Position numbers and translations under genes: made by a program. Below are positions 14,101 through 26,565 of a DNA stretch of 64,000 nucleotides, piece after piece. The stretch is from the NCBI RefSeq assembly GCF_001625215.2, contig NC_030384.2, positions 44,922,390 through 44,986,389 of the forward strand, written 5' to 3'. Below the pieces are notes generated by a model that saw only the letters and a list, made by a program, of their open reading frames with translations, made no database searches and was not told where the DNA came from. Source of the stretch: Daucus carota subsp. sativus. Its lineage: Eukaryota; Streptophyta; Magnoliopsida; Apiales; Apiaceae. Within the stretch, counting starts at the first letter, position 1; every line of letters begins with the position of its first letter.

Positions 14101-17100
14101 TTGTGAAATTTCATAATGGTTGAAGTGAAAAAATTGCTGCAATAACGTGAAAATAATAATTCGAGAACATGTATGAAATTATGAGTTTCAGAGTGAGAAT
14201 GATACGATGGATGTCTGGCCCAGTGATATATAAATGACAGATATCATTTAATGAAGACATTTGAAATTGGCCAAAATGAAGAATTATTTGATTGTTCATT
14301 AGATGATGAAGGTGTGTTTATACATATACTTAATTAATATGCCTGCCACTATATTAGGAGGTAGAATCAGCATACCTTCACTTGTTAAAGAATAGGGTCA
14401 AAGGTCCCCAGTTTGATATGTATTGGGAGCAGGAGGGTTTGTGGTTCTCTAAAATGTGATGTGAGGACATCAAGTAAGGCGAGACGCATTTTGGAGAATT
14501 TTGTTAGGCTATGTGATGCTTGACGGATTTGTAGAACAATGTTTATTAATGTAAAAACAATATGAAAGATAAACTAGGGTGACTAAATGCTGAAGAATCA
14601 TTAACCCAAGTGTCTCCCAACCCGAGTAAAGAGAAATTATGATGGATCGCAACGCATAACAAAGAGAGACTTAGTTCAGTAATTAAAATTTACAATAGTC
14701 TGAATAATCAAGTCTTCCACAATATGTGGTAGTTGACTGTTGGAGAGCATAGAAGACCTAATAAAACAACCTAATGGGACAAGGCCCTCGAACAATTGGG
14801 CTTACTCTAATAAATTCCACATATTCTATAATAAACTCCTAGCCTCATTTATAGAATATCCAAGTAAAAACACAGTTTCTGAATAGTAAATATAAATAAT
14901 TTATTTACTACTGAATTATATATTTTTTTCTTATCTTCATCCCCCAAGTGTCACAACCCAATTACATGAAATTGGACAAAGACACCTTAAGGGGAATTAA
15001 AGGAATTGGCAATGTGGCATCATATGCTTTCTTAGTTTGTTGCCGCACTGGGCATTGTTGGGGGCAGCAATGTAATATAAAAAGGCTTGGACCAGGATCC
15101 AAAGAAATGCAACGGATAGTCTTGACCTCCCGTGCCTAAATATGCATTGAAAAATGACATATATTCAGCATCTTATCATGTCTTAGTATAATATTTGTTA
15201 TCCACAGAAACAAGTAGTCCCATCTTCTGCTTTATAATTTACCGATAATTGATAGCAACTTTTTACTGGTGGTTATTTATTCACTAGTGTTAATAAGTCA
15301 CCGCCTTCTGTTTATTTGTTATTGTCTTTTGTAGCTTGCACGGGCATACTTTGCTTTCTTGGAAATTCTCCTCAAAACCCAGATTACATTTGTTTTGAAT
15401 CTTGATTCAATCACCTTTACATTTATAGCTGGAACTATTCAAGCTGGTCTGAGATCACTGGATGCAAATATTTTGAGTGAGGTTTGTATATGTTCTTTCA
15501 AAATTCTGTGACTTTTTACTCAAATTTTTTGAGTGGGGTTTATATATGTTATATATCGCAAGTGTAGTTCTTTCTGTGACTTTCCACCACGACACAAATT
15601 ACAATCATTAAAAAAAAATACAGTAGATACACTGGAGCCTTGTGATATTTGCCATGTGCAAGTTTGTAATGAGGACTTCTGAAATTTGTACATTTCTATA
15701 TCTACATAAATTGAATTAGATTCTTGCTTAACAACGTTTATCACTTATGATGTCAAATGATTAGGTTTTTATTTAATGCTCAAGGGCATGTTTCACGGAT
15801 AAGTTCAATTAGATCTTACTCAATTACGTTCATCATGTTATCTTGAATGATTAGGTTTTTCGTGAATGTTCAAGGGCATGTTTCACGATTAAGTTTAGTA
15901 ACTATCAGTGTATCACCAAGACCGTATACGAAAAAGGTTCAATGCATCAGTCATGCCTTATCAGTTGTCGCGCTCTTATTTTTAGGGCTGGTATTGATCA
16001 CTGGTGTTGCTGCCTAGTATCAATCTTTGTGACATCTGCATGTCTGTATATAAGCTATTCTAAACATAGATATTTTCTTTTTTGTTTTGATACAGTATCA
16101 ATTAACAATATATTGAAAATGTTCTTTACAATGATACCAATATCTTTCATTTTTATTCAGTGTGCATATGCCGCGGATTATATAGCTACATATTATTTCA
16201 ACCATATAACATCTGGAGAGTTACCTACTACTCCCGCCTCTTTAAATCTTGCCCGACTTGTTGCAGATTGTCCTGGTCTATTTCCAGAAGTAAGTTGATT
16301 CGTTTTTATTACATTATTGAAGTTTGTTTGGTAAAGATTTTGTGCTTTGGAACCATTAGATATTTTTTAAATTTGATAATAATGCATCTCTAGTTAATTA
16401 TATATCTTTAATTGTTTAGTCTATGAATAATCAGTTGGTTGTGCTACTTTAAATGGAAATTCTGAATATGTATAATAATAAGCAGAGTTACCTAAATGGA
16501 CTCTTGTGTTGTCACCTCTATTGTTAGTTCAAATAAAAACCCTTCCAGTAAATAAGAATAATTGGGGACTCTGTTTGCTGCCAAATAATCCTTAATCAAT
16601 GATGTTAAAAAGCTTGTTTACTCGCGTGACAAATTGAAAGCTTGTCATTTTCTACGAGTCCTCAGAACAGTGCATGACATATCTGTATATGTTTCAATTC
16701 AACTTATCTGAGATGGACTAAAGTAATATGCGTCAACTTATTTCTTACTTAGCGACAGCTTGAGTGTTGCTTTGTCAAACTGCGCAGCTTCTCCACTTGG
16801 CTACTTCTGTAATCTTCTTTTTTATCTCCTTATCCATCGCTCCATTCTGTTTACTGTTAATTTCCAAGGACATTTCTTGTCATTCTTTCTTTATTCTCCT
16901 TCTCATCCTTGCCAGTAGCCTTGTACATATACAAGATATAATACCTATTTAGATAGGTATGTGTTATAGATTGTATATTTGTATATATAGTTTGTTATTA
17001 TCTCCTTTTTAAGGCATGTTATCATCGTCGTCGTCATCATCATCATCATCATTATTAATTATGGGTCTGTTTAGCCTATCTTAAATTCGTTCATAAGTAT

Positions 17101-19102
17101 TTTATTTTATTACATTGAGCAAACTGCAAACTTTCACTTATAAGTTATTATTAGTTTGGATGATTTTGTTAGTAACTTTTAACTTATTATTATGTATAAA
17201 AACTAAAAAAAAAAATAACAATTAAGTACTAAAAGTCACCCTTCTAAAGTACAGAGTGCATTTTTATGAAGTCAAATTACAAAAATCAAATAAGCAACTC
17301 AAATAAGTACATATTTTCTACTTTTCAGAATTTAACTTATCATAAGCTGTGATATTCAATTTGTAATGTAAAATACATTAAAAATCTCTGTGTCAACATC
17401 ATATGGCACCACGGTCCGTCACAACAGTAGTAGCGGGGTTGGCTCACTTTTTTCACAACTCTAAATGAGATGAACATACTCTTGGAAGTTTATAGGGCTG
17501 TCTTGTGTCAAGCAAATGGGTTTGCTAAGTGAAAGTTTGTAGCAGTTGGCTTTTTAAAGTCTTCTCAGTAATTTTATCATAAGCATTTATTTCATCAGTT
17601 ATATTCTAGTTTCCGTTGTAGTAAACATGCGTTTTCTTTGCACTAGATGCTGAAGTCCCTCTTCGAGACTGTTCTATTTGATGACTGTGGGAACCAGTGG
17701 ACTCTGAGCAGACCAATGCTCAGTTTGATGCTCATAAATGAAGAGGTAATTGATTGATGTATCGTGTATGCTTGTCTTTTCTGATATCCTAATATCTTTA
17801 AGGTTGATGGTAACTGCTGCTTTTTTTTTTGCCATAACTTGTATTGAAAAAGAGCTGCATGCAATACTAATTCTGTTATACCGTATCTCATGTGGGCAAG
17901 TTAGCTACTATATTGCGAATCATTGTAGTGCTTATATTACACATGGAAAGGTAAAAGGTCACTGTTAATTGATTGTGGCCCATCCCCGTGGATGTTCAAT
18001 GTCAAAATCTCCGGAATCTTATTCCTCAACCCAAAATATTTTCATAAATTTATGGATCACAACATGTTCTTGAATATTAAGATAGACCTAGGTTGATACA
18101 TTAGGGTGAATGGGAGGTTGTCTCTTGACATGAGCCGGCTCATTTATCTGTATGACTTACACCAATATGTTCTTCAGTGATATCTATGTTAGCAATTAAT
18201 AGCTCGAGGGCAATTTTCTTGAAATATGCAATACAGGAGATGGGTTTTCCGGTGAAGTGGCAAACTGAATTTCACAGTGCTTGTTTAGTTTGTTATGTAC
18301 TAAAAGTTGAAGATTATATGATGAATGATGATAGTTTGTTATTTACATAGGAGTATTAACTAATTAAGTTTATTTTGTGCTTTGGAGTGTATTTGAAAAC
18401 TGTGCGTATGGGGAACTTCACACAAACTCACAGTGTACTATGATATTACCTCATTTCTAATGTGAGAATGATTTTGTGCAGATGTTTGTCAACTTAAAAG
18501 CTCAGATTCTGGTGACACAAGTAAGTTTGACAAATTATACTGTCCTATTTTTTAACATTTATTACGGGAATTAGGTTATCTCATTTTGTTTGTATATATA
18601 CTAGCTTGGCAACAAAGGTTGTCCCTCAAGGTGAACAGAAATGTTGGAAAGAGTTAATGAAAATATTGTAACAAGTAAATAAAACACACTAAAACATGTG
18701 AAAGTTGATGCAGAAGATTAATCTTAGACAGGAATCACGGGATAGTAAAATACACTTGAATAAGCTTCTGATTCAGGACAGGACAATCCATCTATCCTCA
18801 TACTGCAAGTGAAATATGCCTCTTTCACGAATATAGCTAGGATGTTGGTCGATTATTAGTAACATACGTTTAGCGGGAAAAAAGCGTTGGACGAAAGAAT
18901 CTTTATTTTTTCCTAAATCTACCAATTTGTACTCTGATATTATTGTTTCTTCATCATAATGCAGGTGGTGGGTGAACAACCACGTCTCTCTGCTTGCTTC
19001 GATAATCTTATGATGGGTATCAGCCGAAACTTGGAAGCAAAGAACAGGGACAAGTTTTCCCAAAATTTAACCAGGTTCAGGAATGAATTTCGTCAGAGAT
19101 GA
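1774..19102 (+). CDS. XPO7: Exportin-7 (Ran-binding protein 16/17 type), 5'-truncated by window edge
   Basis: Nuclear export receptor of the importin-beta/ARM-HEAT superfamily that carries cargo through nuclear pores with Ran-GTP. Twenty-six exons join in one frame and encode the C-terminal 914 residues: 1774-1836, 2583-2700, 2811-2920, 3035-3130, 4839-4962, 5712-5779, 6982-7068, 7178-7330, 7423-7518, 7690-7749, 7842-7951, 8045-8132, 9008-9112, 9230-9334, 9427-9479, 9571-9634, 9725-9859, 10166-10278, 10355-10448, 12169-12388, 12967-13097, 15335-15481, 16161-16289, 17647-17745, 18482-18520, 18965-19102. Diagnostic stretches include [54 protein letters not shown] and the C-terminal [17 protein letters not shown]. 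The family is about 1,050-1,090 residues, so roughly 140-170 N-terminal residues (importin-beta N-terminal domain) lie left of the window. All introns are GT-AG. The longest (10449-12168 and 13098-15334) hold transposon and duplication debris. No frame breaks were seen. Confidence 0.93.
3258..3450. repeat. Tandem duplication in exportin-7 intron (about 109 bp period)
   Basis: The stretch beginning gggaattggggtcttctaat occurs near 3258 and again near 3367. After it, both copies carry a similar tail (ctgaaa.aataata.tttttgtttag). A few substitutions separate the copies. The duplication lies in the intron after the exon ending at 3130. Confidence 0.7.
6284..6512. mobile_element. Degenerate MITE in exportin-7 intron
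   Basis: The stretch starts with a tgtatttgtttgg-like end. Its interior (gaatagaatgaaattttg, then tatgggccaatatttat) resembles the elements at 19786-20084 and 31363-31661. The right end (ctccccagccaagcgg) is too decayed to define a target duplication. Assigned by similarity to the other family members in this window. Confidence 0.45.
8341..8430. repeat. Two-copy 45-bp tandem repeat in exportin-7 intron
   Basis: ttagggtaattttaaagatc starts at 8341 and again at 8386. The rest of the unit (ttgggatga.attggta) is also conserved, giving two adjacent 45-bp copies. Confidence 0.8.
10519..10766. mobile_element. Stowaway-type MITE in exportin-7 intron
   Basis: The left end ctccccttatccccc and right end ggacagagggag form the Stowaway-style terminal inverted repeat (consensus CTCCCTCCGTCCC). 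TA dinucleotides flank both ends. The interior ctcggcacgcattttaa is nearly identical to ctcggcacgcactttaa in the element at 46046-46292. About 248 bp, non-coding. Confidence 0.8.
11083..11118. repeat. GT microsatellite followed by a poly-G run
   Basis: A (GT)n run of about eight units passes directly into about 20 consecutive G residues inside an exportin-7 intron. Such runs are error-prone in sequencing, so the exact length is uncertain. Confidence 0.9.
11327..11890. repeat. About 300-bp tandem duplication in exportin-7 intron
   Basis: Copy 1 (about 11327-11590) and copy 2 (about 11634-11890) share long blocks in the same order: atagcagtacaagttaaa, aaaattcattcca, cattaggcgtaat, gagaagttaa, caaagtgttaaat and atttcatttgtttt. 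Copies differ by many substitutions and small indels, so the duplication is old. No coding potential was seen in either copy. Confidence 0.8.
13762..13905. repeat. Two-copy 70-bp tandem repeat in exportin-7 intron
   Basis: gggtaacaatag occurs at about 13768 and 13838. Each copy is followed by a matching atcac.gag.tgagc/tgaac block and then acatgtttgtagat. Both copies lie in the 2.2-kb intron 13098-15334. The rest of that intron contains no feature I can name. Confidence 0.75.
15740..15900. repeat. Two-copy 90-bp tandem repeat in exportin-7 intron
   Basis: aatgattaggttttt at 15756 recurs at 15846. Both copies are followed by tcaagggcatgtttcacg. They lie in the intron between the exons ending at 15481 and starting at 16161. 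Confidence 0.8.
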
Positions 19103-19785
19103 GGATTTCTTGAAGACATCGAAGAATCAATGTATATGTCGTGAAGAAAAGGCCAGAAATAGTAGTGAAAAGTGAAGACACAGATTATAGAAAAATTATA
19201 GATAAATGAGGGAATTACCTTGCAGGATTTACAAAAGGGGTTGATATTTGGTGTACATGTATAAGATTAGACTTAGGTAAAGTCGTATATGAAACAAATG
19301 TATCTCAGGTTTGGAATTATGATCTCTGTATTGGTGCGAACTGCAAAGCGATGAGATAAATCTGCTTGGGTGGGGTATAGTTATAGACTTGTAGTTAATC
19401 ACACCCCCAATATTTTATCTTTTTAGGTAATGCAACTTAGCGGGGAATAGTTATAAACTTGTAGACTAGTTGATCACACCCCCAACCTTCAATCCTTTCA
19501 GAAGAATGCAAATCTTTCTGAAAGTGAAGTAGTTTTGGAAATAAAAAAAATCCGGAGTTAAGTTTATGTTTTTTCAAGTACATAATATTGAAATAGTAAA
19601 TAATGTGTTTTGATGATATTGTTTATGAATTATGTGTATGAAAATAGCACCCATAACCAATGAAATAGGACCTGGGTGATATGTCAGGAGTCGGACTCAA
19701 TTATATTGTAAGAGCAATGGAGTTGTAAATCAAAGTACATGTAGGGAAAATTTCATTCCAACAATGATTTCTTAAATCATTGATG

Positions 19786-20084
19786 TTGTGTTTGGTTGAA
19801 TAAATATGAAAGAAATGGAATGAAATTTGATTTTCTTATAGACAAAATGTTTATAAATTTTGTAACTTTCTGCATTTCATTCTCAATATTCTATACTAAA
19901 GATCACATTTCCCATTTTAGAAGGAATGTGCAATTTTTTTCTATCCTCGTCTTTTTTTCTAATCTTATGATAATAATTTTGCACTTACTAAATTTTTTTC
20001 AAAATTTTCATCCTATCTTTACTACTTTCATTTACTTTTAGTCATTGAATTTCATTACATTCCATTCTACTCAACCAAACATAA
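19786..20084. mobile_element. MITE with TTGTGTTTGGTTGA terminal inverted repeats
   Basis: The left end ttgtgtttggttga is matched by the right end tcaaccaaacataa, its reverse complement with one mismatch. The interior is AT-rich, and ggaatgaaatttga on the left mirrors ttcattacattccatt on the right. About 300 bp, non-coding. Relatives are at 6284, 31363 and 44541. No clear target duplication was seen, so the superfamily is unassigned. Confidence 0.7.
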
Positions 20085-20587
20085 TATAGGATCTTGTTCC
20101 AATTTCTTATCTTAGCTAACATCTCTGTTCTTCTAACTCTTATTTTGTAATATATATTATAAAAAAATATTTTGTCTCTCCTTACTTTTTATAATAGTTA
20201 TATTTTTTTGTTACATAAAAAAACATATTAGATAAGAAATGAATATAAAGAATTTCTTAAGTTATTATGATCCGATATTTTATATTAAATTTGAGAAATA
20301 AATTAAGATATTGTTAAAGTTGTTCAGTATCTTGGGCAGTTGAATTTTGTCATGATTCAAATTTGCCATTTTTGCAGGTGGTATTATTTGTTTTAAATGT
20401 TTGTTTAAGGGCAATCTTGGCAGTGATCCAATCATTTAGATGTAAGAAGTATATTTCAAATTCTCTTCTATGATTAGTTTATTTAATATTAAAATAATGA
20501 CTTTATTATTTACATATTTTTAGTTTATTAAATTTAAATTAATTTGTGGTCTTTTAATTATTTATTAATGATAGTATATATTTAATA

Positions 20588-20813
20588 CTCCCTCCGTCTC
20601 AAAATATATATCTCTTTTGAAAAAGTTACGCATATTAAAAAAATATTAGTTAGATAATATTTTCTCACTTATATCTCTAACAAATGCATGAATGTTAGAC
20701 TCTTATTCAACTCTTATTATTTTTTTGAAATAATGTCAATATATCTGGATTGAAAATTAAAAGTAAACAGGTATTATGGGAATTTAATTTTTTGAAAAAA
20801 GAGAGACGGAAGA
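20588..20813. mobile_element. Degenerate Stowaway-type MITE
   Basis: The left end ctccctccgtctcaaaat follows a TA dinucleotide. The right end (gagagacggaaga, then ta) is an eroded inverted copy. About 226 bp, non-coding. Confidence 0.65.
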
Positions 20814-21050
20814 TATCTTTTGCCTGTAATTTAGCTTCCGTTTCAAGGATACGCCTCTGAGCCCGTGACAGGGCTTTCTTCAAACTAGAGCTTCAGCTTC
20901 CCTTGGATGTTCCACTCTGCTATTTCGGGCTCTTAGAAAACCCCCCCTGATCATCTCTAATTACACTTCTCATGCCGCTGGAATTAATGACTGCATTTTA
21001 ATCTTCACCCAAGGTCATCTTATTGTTTACTGATTTATCTTATCGTATTA

Positions 21051-21301
21051 CTCCCTCCGTCCCCCTGAGCAGTATACATTGGGGGACAGGGACGCGACAC
21101 GGACTTTAATGCTCCTGCAAAATGTAATTGTACAATCTATTTTTAAAATTTTTCTTTTCTGAATTAAAGTTTGGATGTTATATTTTTATACAGAAAAAGA
21201 AAATCTCAAAAATAAGTTACGGAACTATATTTTATAAGAGCATTGAAATGCGTATCGAGCCGTTAAAAAGAAACGTATACAATTAAATGGTACAGAGGGA
21301 G
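21051..21301. mobile_element. Intact-looking Stowaway-type MITE
   Basis: The left end ctccctccgtccccctgag is matched by the right end (tacagagggag). TA flanks both ends (21049-21050 and 21302-21303). The interior cgacacggactttaa and gcgtatcgagccg parallels the other Stowaway copies in the window. About 251 bp, non-coding. Confidence 0.82.
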
Positions 21302-21699
21302 TACTTAATAACTACTGCATATACAAACTGTATTTGTAAATGTTTACTTTATTACCTGTTTTGTGCGTAAATATTATGCATACTTTTATGGAGTGCAGAT
21401 GTGAAATTAAAGTCTTAATCATCTATTCGTCTCTATGTAGAATTTCTTTGGCAAAATGTTTCCCACAGTAAAATCCTGTCATCAATTTAAAAACTCCGGA
21501 GTAATTGTATGATTCATCAGTCTTCAGCACTTCTAATGTCAACTCCCAACTACAATTACAAAGCATATGAATATCTTGCTCATAATTCTTAATCATCGAT
21601 ATATGACAACATACCCAATTATCTACACAATTTCTATTACAAAGCATTAAAAACAATTGTCTATCTTTGAGCTGTGCTATATTCAGGTACACAATGAAA

Positions 21700-24523
21700 T
21701 CAATCCATTGGCCCTCTGAACTGGGAGTCATTATTATACCACTTCGGATCCCAATGGTTTCCTATTTCTGGTGCAGCAAGTGAAGGGGCAGATCCATCTG
21801 GACCTTCATTAATCACCTTTTGCTTCTTCCGAGGAGACAGCGGCTGAACAGATGCATCAGTTGCTTGGTGTGAGTATGACTGGAACTGTTTATCCTCACC
21901 TCCAGGTTGGGACTCCGTGCCTACCAGAGAACTCCCCAGCTTCTGTTGTTCCTCAATAATCTTTTGCAAATACTTTCCTTGAGCTTCTATTCTCATTTGT
22001 AACTGTCTTTGTACCTAATTATCAACCAAGTGAAGGTAAAGTTAGCAAATACATTTATATCAAAGCTTTCTTACGTTGACTGCCCTGTTTATCTTGTAAT
22101 TAAGGACTATCCTGAAACTATACAACCAGTAGCCAGTATCAATAACCTATTCTAGTACAATGAATGCCACAAAGGGATGTGATATATGAAATGTAAGACA
22201 AGCCACTATTTTCAAGCTTGCGGATATAAAGAATACAAATTGATCTATTAAATTTGTAAAATTATCAAGTTGCAACTTGTAAAGGTAAAAGATAATTATC
22301 TCACTGAGACAATTAAACTCATAAATGTAATCCGGTTAATGACATATTGCTTGACCTCGAAACCAGAATGGAAGATCATGTGAATATAATCACTTCCAAA
22401 AACAAAAAGTGCAAATTGATCATTACCTCTAGTTGTTCATGGAGACGCTTCTGAACTTCCATCTGCATCCTCAAAGCTTCATTAATTTGCAGTCCCCTGG
22501 ATATTTCTATAATAGGTTAGGCCTGGTAAGAAACTTTAGACTGTAAAGCAAATTGATGTGTTATCAGATGACAGCAAACACCCCACGAACAAGAGAAAGT
22601 AAAATGAGCAAGGAGTGGAGCAAAAACACTCACGGAGGAGAATCCATACTGTCAAGGCTGTCTCCCGATATTTTCTTATCTTCTTTGGATCCTAACATCG
22701 ACAAAAAAAAATTATCGACTTAAAAAATGATGCTAGCATAATAAAATACTGAATCTGAACAAGATCCAGAAAGCTTTACCATCAGCTGGGGACTCTGGCA
22801 GATACTTTGCAAGTCGATATTTCTGTATTAAAATATAATAAAACACATCTACTTAGTACTCAAGTTCAATATATGTAACACACAATGACTGAAAACAATG
22901 AAATGAGACCAACCTGTAGGTGGCTTTTCACATGATAAATGGTTAATCCAGGTACGCCCATGACTCTCAAAACACCTTTAGGTGTTGCTCCTGGAAGAAG
23001 AGGAGGTGCAAAAATAAGTATGAATATATAAAGAGAACCACCCATGGTATTTGTAAGCTGAGAACAATTTTCAATGTCTTCTGAATATTAGAAGCTCTCA
23101 TTTATAGGGCTCACTGCAACAAAATCATCTAAAACAACCAAAGACACACTTTAATACTCATATACTAAAATCAATTGTTACTTTTTTAGATACAGCTCAA
23201 AAATTATATACTAGAGTCTACTGAAGCTTTCATTTATTCACAAGAAAAACACTGATAACAGTAATTGCTCTTTCTCATGTATTGTTTAGATCCCACTATG
23301 GAGTTGTTTGGTTCGATGGTGGTATCATGTTGGAGTCGGGAATGAGGTAAAGGGTATGTGGTTGTGTTATCAATTTTGATATCACGTGTTTGGTTGAGTG
23401 ATGGAATGAATATTTTTTGTTTAAATTTTTTTAATCCTTAATTTTATTTAGTTCAAAACTTTAATTCAGTTATTATTCTTATATATTTTTGAGTCATTGA
23501 TTTAATTTTTGAATTAAACATTTACATGTATCTGTACAAATAAAGATGGAAATAATAAAACCGTATTTGATTCCCCAAACCCATGTTTCACACCCACCTC
23601 TCCCTTGGGGATCAAAATCTCATTCCTTGTGGGTTGAAGGTTTAAGGGATGGATTTTAATTTATTTTTTCTCAACCAAACATCAAGTATGGGGTGGAATA
23701 AACGAACCTCATACCTGATACCCAAACATGATGAACCAAACGACCCCTAAGATTTTCTGCGACAGCCTCAGATTCTATGAAATTGGTAAATAATCCAAAA
23801 GATAGTCTGGCTACCAGCATCAGTACCCAAACTACTACTCCCAGTCAATAAATCAGGGATTTAATGATTGGGAAGTTTTGGGTCCTTGTAATTAATACGT
23901 AGAATGGTAAATTGGTGAGAAGCGGAAGAAAATCTGGTGGGACTGATGTGAAATTGTTAGAATCAATAAATATTCTGCAGGAAGAACCGAAGAACAATGG
24001 TTTTGATCTAAAAAATGAAGGCGGCTAGGAGTAAGAGGAGATGCAGAGGAATTGGCAAAGAGATAATGTCACAAAATGAAGTCTAAGAGAAAGGGGGGGT
24101 TGGAGGTATTGATCTTGCTTATCAGGTTTGCGCAATGTGCGTCTCTTTCATTCTTTTTTATTCCTTCCCTGTCGGATAAAAGTACCAGGATCCATCTAGT
24201 GCAAGCAGTTCGTGATTGCGTAAGCAAATGATCCAACCTGATTACTACCCTACTTTGCTCCTATTTGAAATTAAAGAAATACAATAATCCAAAACCAAAA
24301 GAAGATACCCACTGTCTGGTCCTCCAAGTTGCGCGATGGCATCAACAAAACGATCATGGAGATCTGATGTCCAACGCAAACGCTGCTTGGCATTGGCCCC
24401 AGCAGGAGGAGGAGAAGTTTCGACAGGAGGTCCACCTACAGCCGCAACCGGTGAGATCTGTTCACTGCCTTGCGCTTTGTATGGCACCAAGCCCATGGTT
24501 GAGAATTTCTTTGGATTGTACAT
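21700..24523 (-). CDS. PHL7: MYB-CC (GARP) transcription factor, PHL7-like
   Basis: Plant nuclear transcription factor of the family that includes PHR1 and APL; relatives bind P1BS-type sites in phosphate-starvation and vascular genes. Coding exons, 5' to 3': 24523-24313, 22990-22914, 22822-22780, 22691-22634, 22496-22427, 22014-21700, giving 257 residues. The single MYB repeat spans about residues 47-102 (KQRLRWTSDLHDRFVDAIAQ, then ATPKGVLRVMGVPGLTIYHV and KSHLQKYRL). The coiled coil with the hallmark LHEQLE block spans about 131-180. A basic SPRKKQK segment near 213 may be a nuclear signal. The start is the MYNPKKFSTM methionine, 20 nt inside its exon after a good acceptor. Frame continuity at the first donor requires the boundary GACA|GTGGGT, which restores Arg71. 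The closest type I recall is PHL7; assignment within the family is less certain than the family itself. Confidence 0.88.
23300..23747. mobile_element. PIF/Harbinger-like MITE inside the MYB-CC gene
   Basis: The left end ggagttgtttggttc and right end gaaccaaacgacccc are inverted repeats (GG.GT.GTTTGGTTC). The right flank is TAA and the left flank TAT, consistent with an eroded 3-bp target site. About 448 bp, AT-rich and non-coding. It lies in the first coding intron (22991-24312) of the minus-strand MYB-CC gene. Confidence 0.72.
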
Positions 24524-25189
24524 GTCGAAACCAATGTAAATCTCTGCACACAATAAATTGGCGAAAGTATGGGTCAGCAACTTCATATCTTCAACACAAA
24601 TTTAATTATGCATAAACAGTACTTCACTTGGTGATACACAGAAAGTGGCTGCGTACATTAGAGCCAAATTCAAAGAGCACAGAAAAGAAAACAAATATAG
24701 GTGGATTCAATTGACTCGCAAGTCGCAACAACAGAACCCAAATGGAAAAGGAAAAAAAAAACCTGCAAAAAACTTAAAGAACCCGAAAACAAACCACACG
24801 AATTACAAATCTGCAAGTATACTCGTTATTTTAGCAACTTTGTAAATACTTATGTACCCCGCTATTAACGCTTTCCTAGTCATCATTAGTTTTTGGTTAA
24901 AATAACACTTAAATCCAAACAAACAAACATCATAATAACCAATAATGACCTTAATTAGGTTAATACAAACACATAATCTAACAAATTATCAAGTCAATCA
25001 ACTTTCCCAAGCATAATTAGCCAACAACAAAACACATATAAAATCATCCAATATAAACCAATCATACACACAACACAAGAGTAAATGGATCTAACACTAG
25101 CTCAACTCGAAGCGTAAACAGCGATCGATTAAAGTCAAACACCACGAATCAAATACAAACAAGTTTGAAATCAAATTGAAGATACTTAC

Positions 25190-25430
25190 AAGATGAGGAG
25201 AGATTTGTGTGGAGTAAGTGATGATAACAGTGAAGAAGCGAATGATTCGGCGAAAAAATAGGGGGTGAGAAATGATCAAGTAAGAAACAAAAGCATAGAA
25301 GTAATCGGCGGAGCCGCTTGAGCTGAAAAGGAAAGGTTGGAGCTGTAAGCGATAAAATAATAACGAGAGTGCTCCAATTGGCAAAGAGATGGGGTAATTA
25401 ATGAATGGTGTTGAGCAATTTCGAGTCAAA
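25190..25430 (-). other. 5' untranslated exon of the MYB-CC gene (inferred)
   Basis: The first coding exon is preceded by an acceptor (gtgcag, ending at 24544 on the minus strand). A strong donor GTAAGTATC on the minus strand sits with its exon side at 25190. Joining them gives a 5'-UTR intron of about 646 nt (24544-25189). The upstream limit is a guess, because no clear transcription start was recognised. An open minus-strand frame at 25097-25636 crosses this donor and looks non-coding. Confidence 0.5.
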
Positions 25431-26565
25431 CAAATTGGGGATTTTTGTTTTGCTTTGCTTAGGGTTTGTGGGTGGGGACTTTTACTGTGTATTCTTGTTA
25501 TATTTAATTTAGGAGTATTTGTTGGGGTTATTTTCGGGGCAAATAAAGAAACAAGAGTTTCAGCGAGACGGACAGCCCGCTTTAGATAAATGTCCTCCTT
25601 ATGGTATGCCGATTTAATTGATGTATTTATTGGCAAATTAAATTAATTATTTTTAAATAGATTTTTCTGATGTGTGCTCATGAGTACATGCTAACCACGA
25701 AATTTTATAAGTTTGAGAGATTTTAATTGACCTCCTGCAAATACAATCACCGCACATTTCAAAATTTACCAAACATATCAAATTTTGTTCTTAATATGCA
25801 TATGAACACAAACTAGATAAATCCTCCAAACATATTAAATTCTGCATTTAGCATGTATGCACGAGACACTAGACAAACGTACTAGACAAACGTAAATAAA
25901 ACCACAGATTGCGGTCATCAGAAAATCTTACAAGACCCTCTTACTCCTGTTTTGATATAGGTCGCCCGGAGCTTCAATCAGTTTTGGCCGATGAAAAATC
26001 CTAATTTATTTGATTTTTTCGTCAATTGTTCTTTCCGGATAATTTTTATATTTTAGATTGTTTTATTTATTTAATTAAATCTATTCTTCATTAGTTTTAT
26101 TATTTCCATATTACTGAGATTTTGTTTAAATTCTCTATGAGAGTTTTGGTGTGGTTTTATGTTTGTTTTGATATGAATCAATGTGTTTATCTTAGATGTG
26201 TTAAAATTTTAAAATACTGATTTAATAATTATTTTTTTATTGGATTGTAAATACAGTTAATTTGTTTATCCTTAAATATTTTTATTCTTTACGGGGCTTA
26301 AATTTTGTACCTTTTTCTTTCGGGCTTGAATTAATAAATTATGTGTTTTGAACACACTTTCACTCGAATTAATCACAGATTCATTGATCAATTTTAAGAA
26401 TGAGTCGAGCAATAGTTCAGGTCCGGCTATCGTGGGCCTGAGCCTTAAACTTGTATTTAAAAGGTATCCAGCAGACCCTATTAACCATTGAGGCCTTAAG
26501 CGCAATCGTCCTCGCAGGGTCTTTTAAAGTTCGCCTTCAAAGTTTGGGTCTCCGGGCGCTACTAA

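Larger units (their letters stand above)
19103..21699. other. Convergent intergenic region between exportin-7 and MYB-CC genes
   Basis: The region holds the 3' UTRs of both convergent genes and three MITE-type insertions (listed separately). Between 19369 and 19500 a short duplication is visible: tatagttatagacttgtag and aatagttataaacttgtag, each followed by atcacacccccaa. No coding sequence was recognised; open frames here are short and AT-driven. Confidence 0.7.

Noticed and set aside
14690..15130. Possible LTR fragment in the exportin-7 intron (tgttggag start, polypurine-like stretches)
   Set aside because: No second LTR, primer-binding site or coding domain was found within the intron.
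24245..24615. Plus-strand frames of 116 and 67 codons opposite the MYB-CC first coding exon
   Set aside because: Antisense shadows of the MYB-CC exon and leader.
25097..25636. Minus-strand open frame of 179 codons
   Set aside because: Crosses the clear GTAAGT donor of the MYB-CC leader exon, has low-complexity composition and matches no family I know; read as chance.
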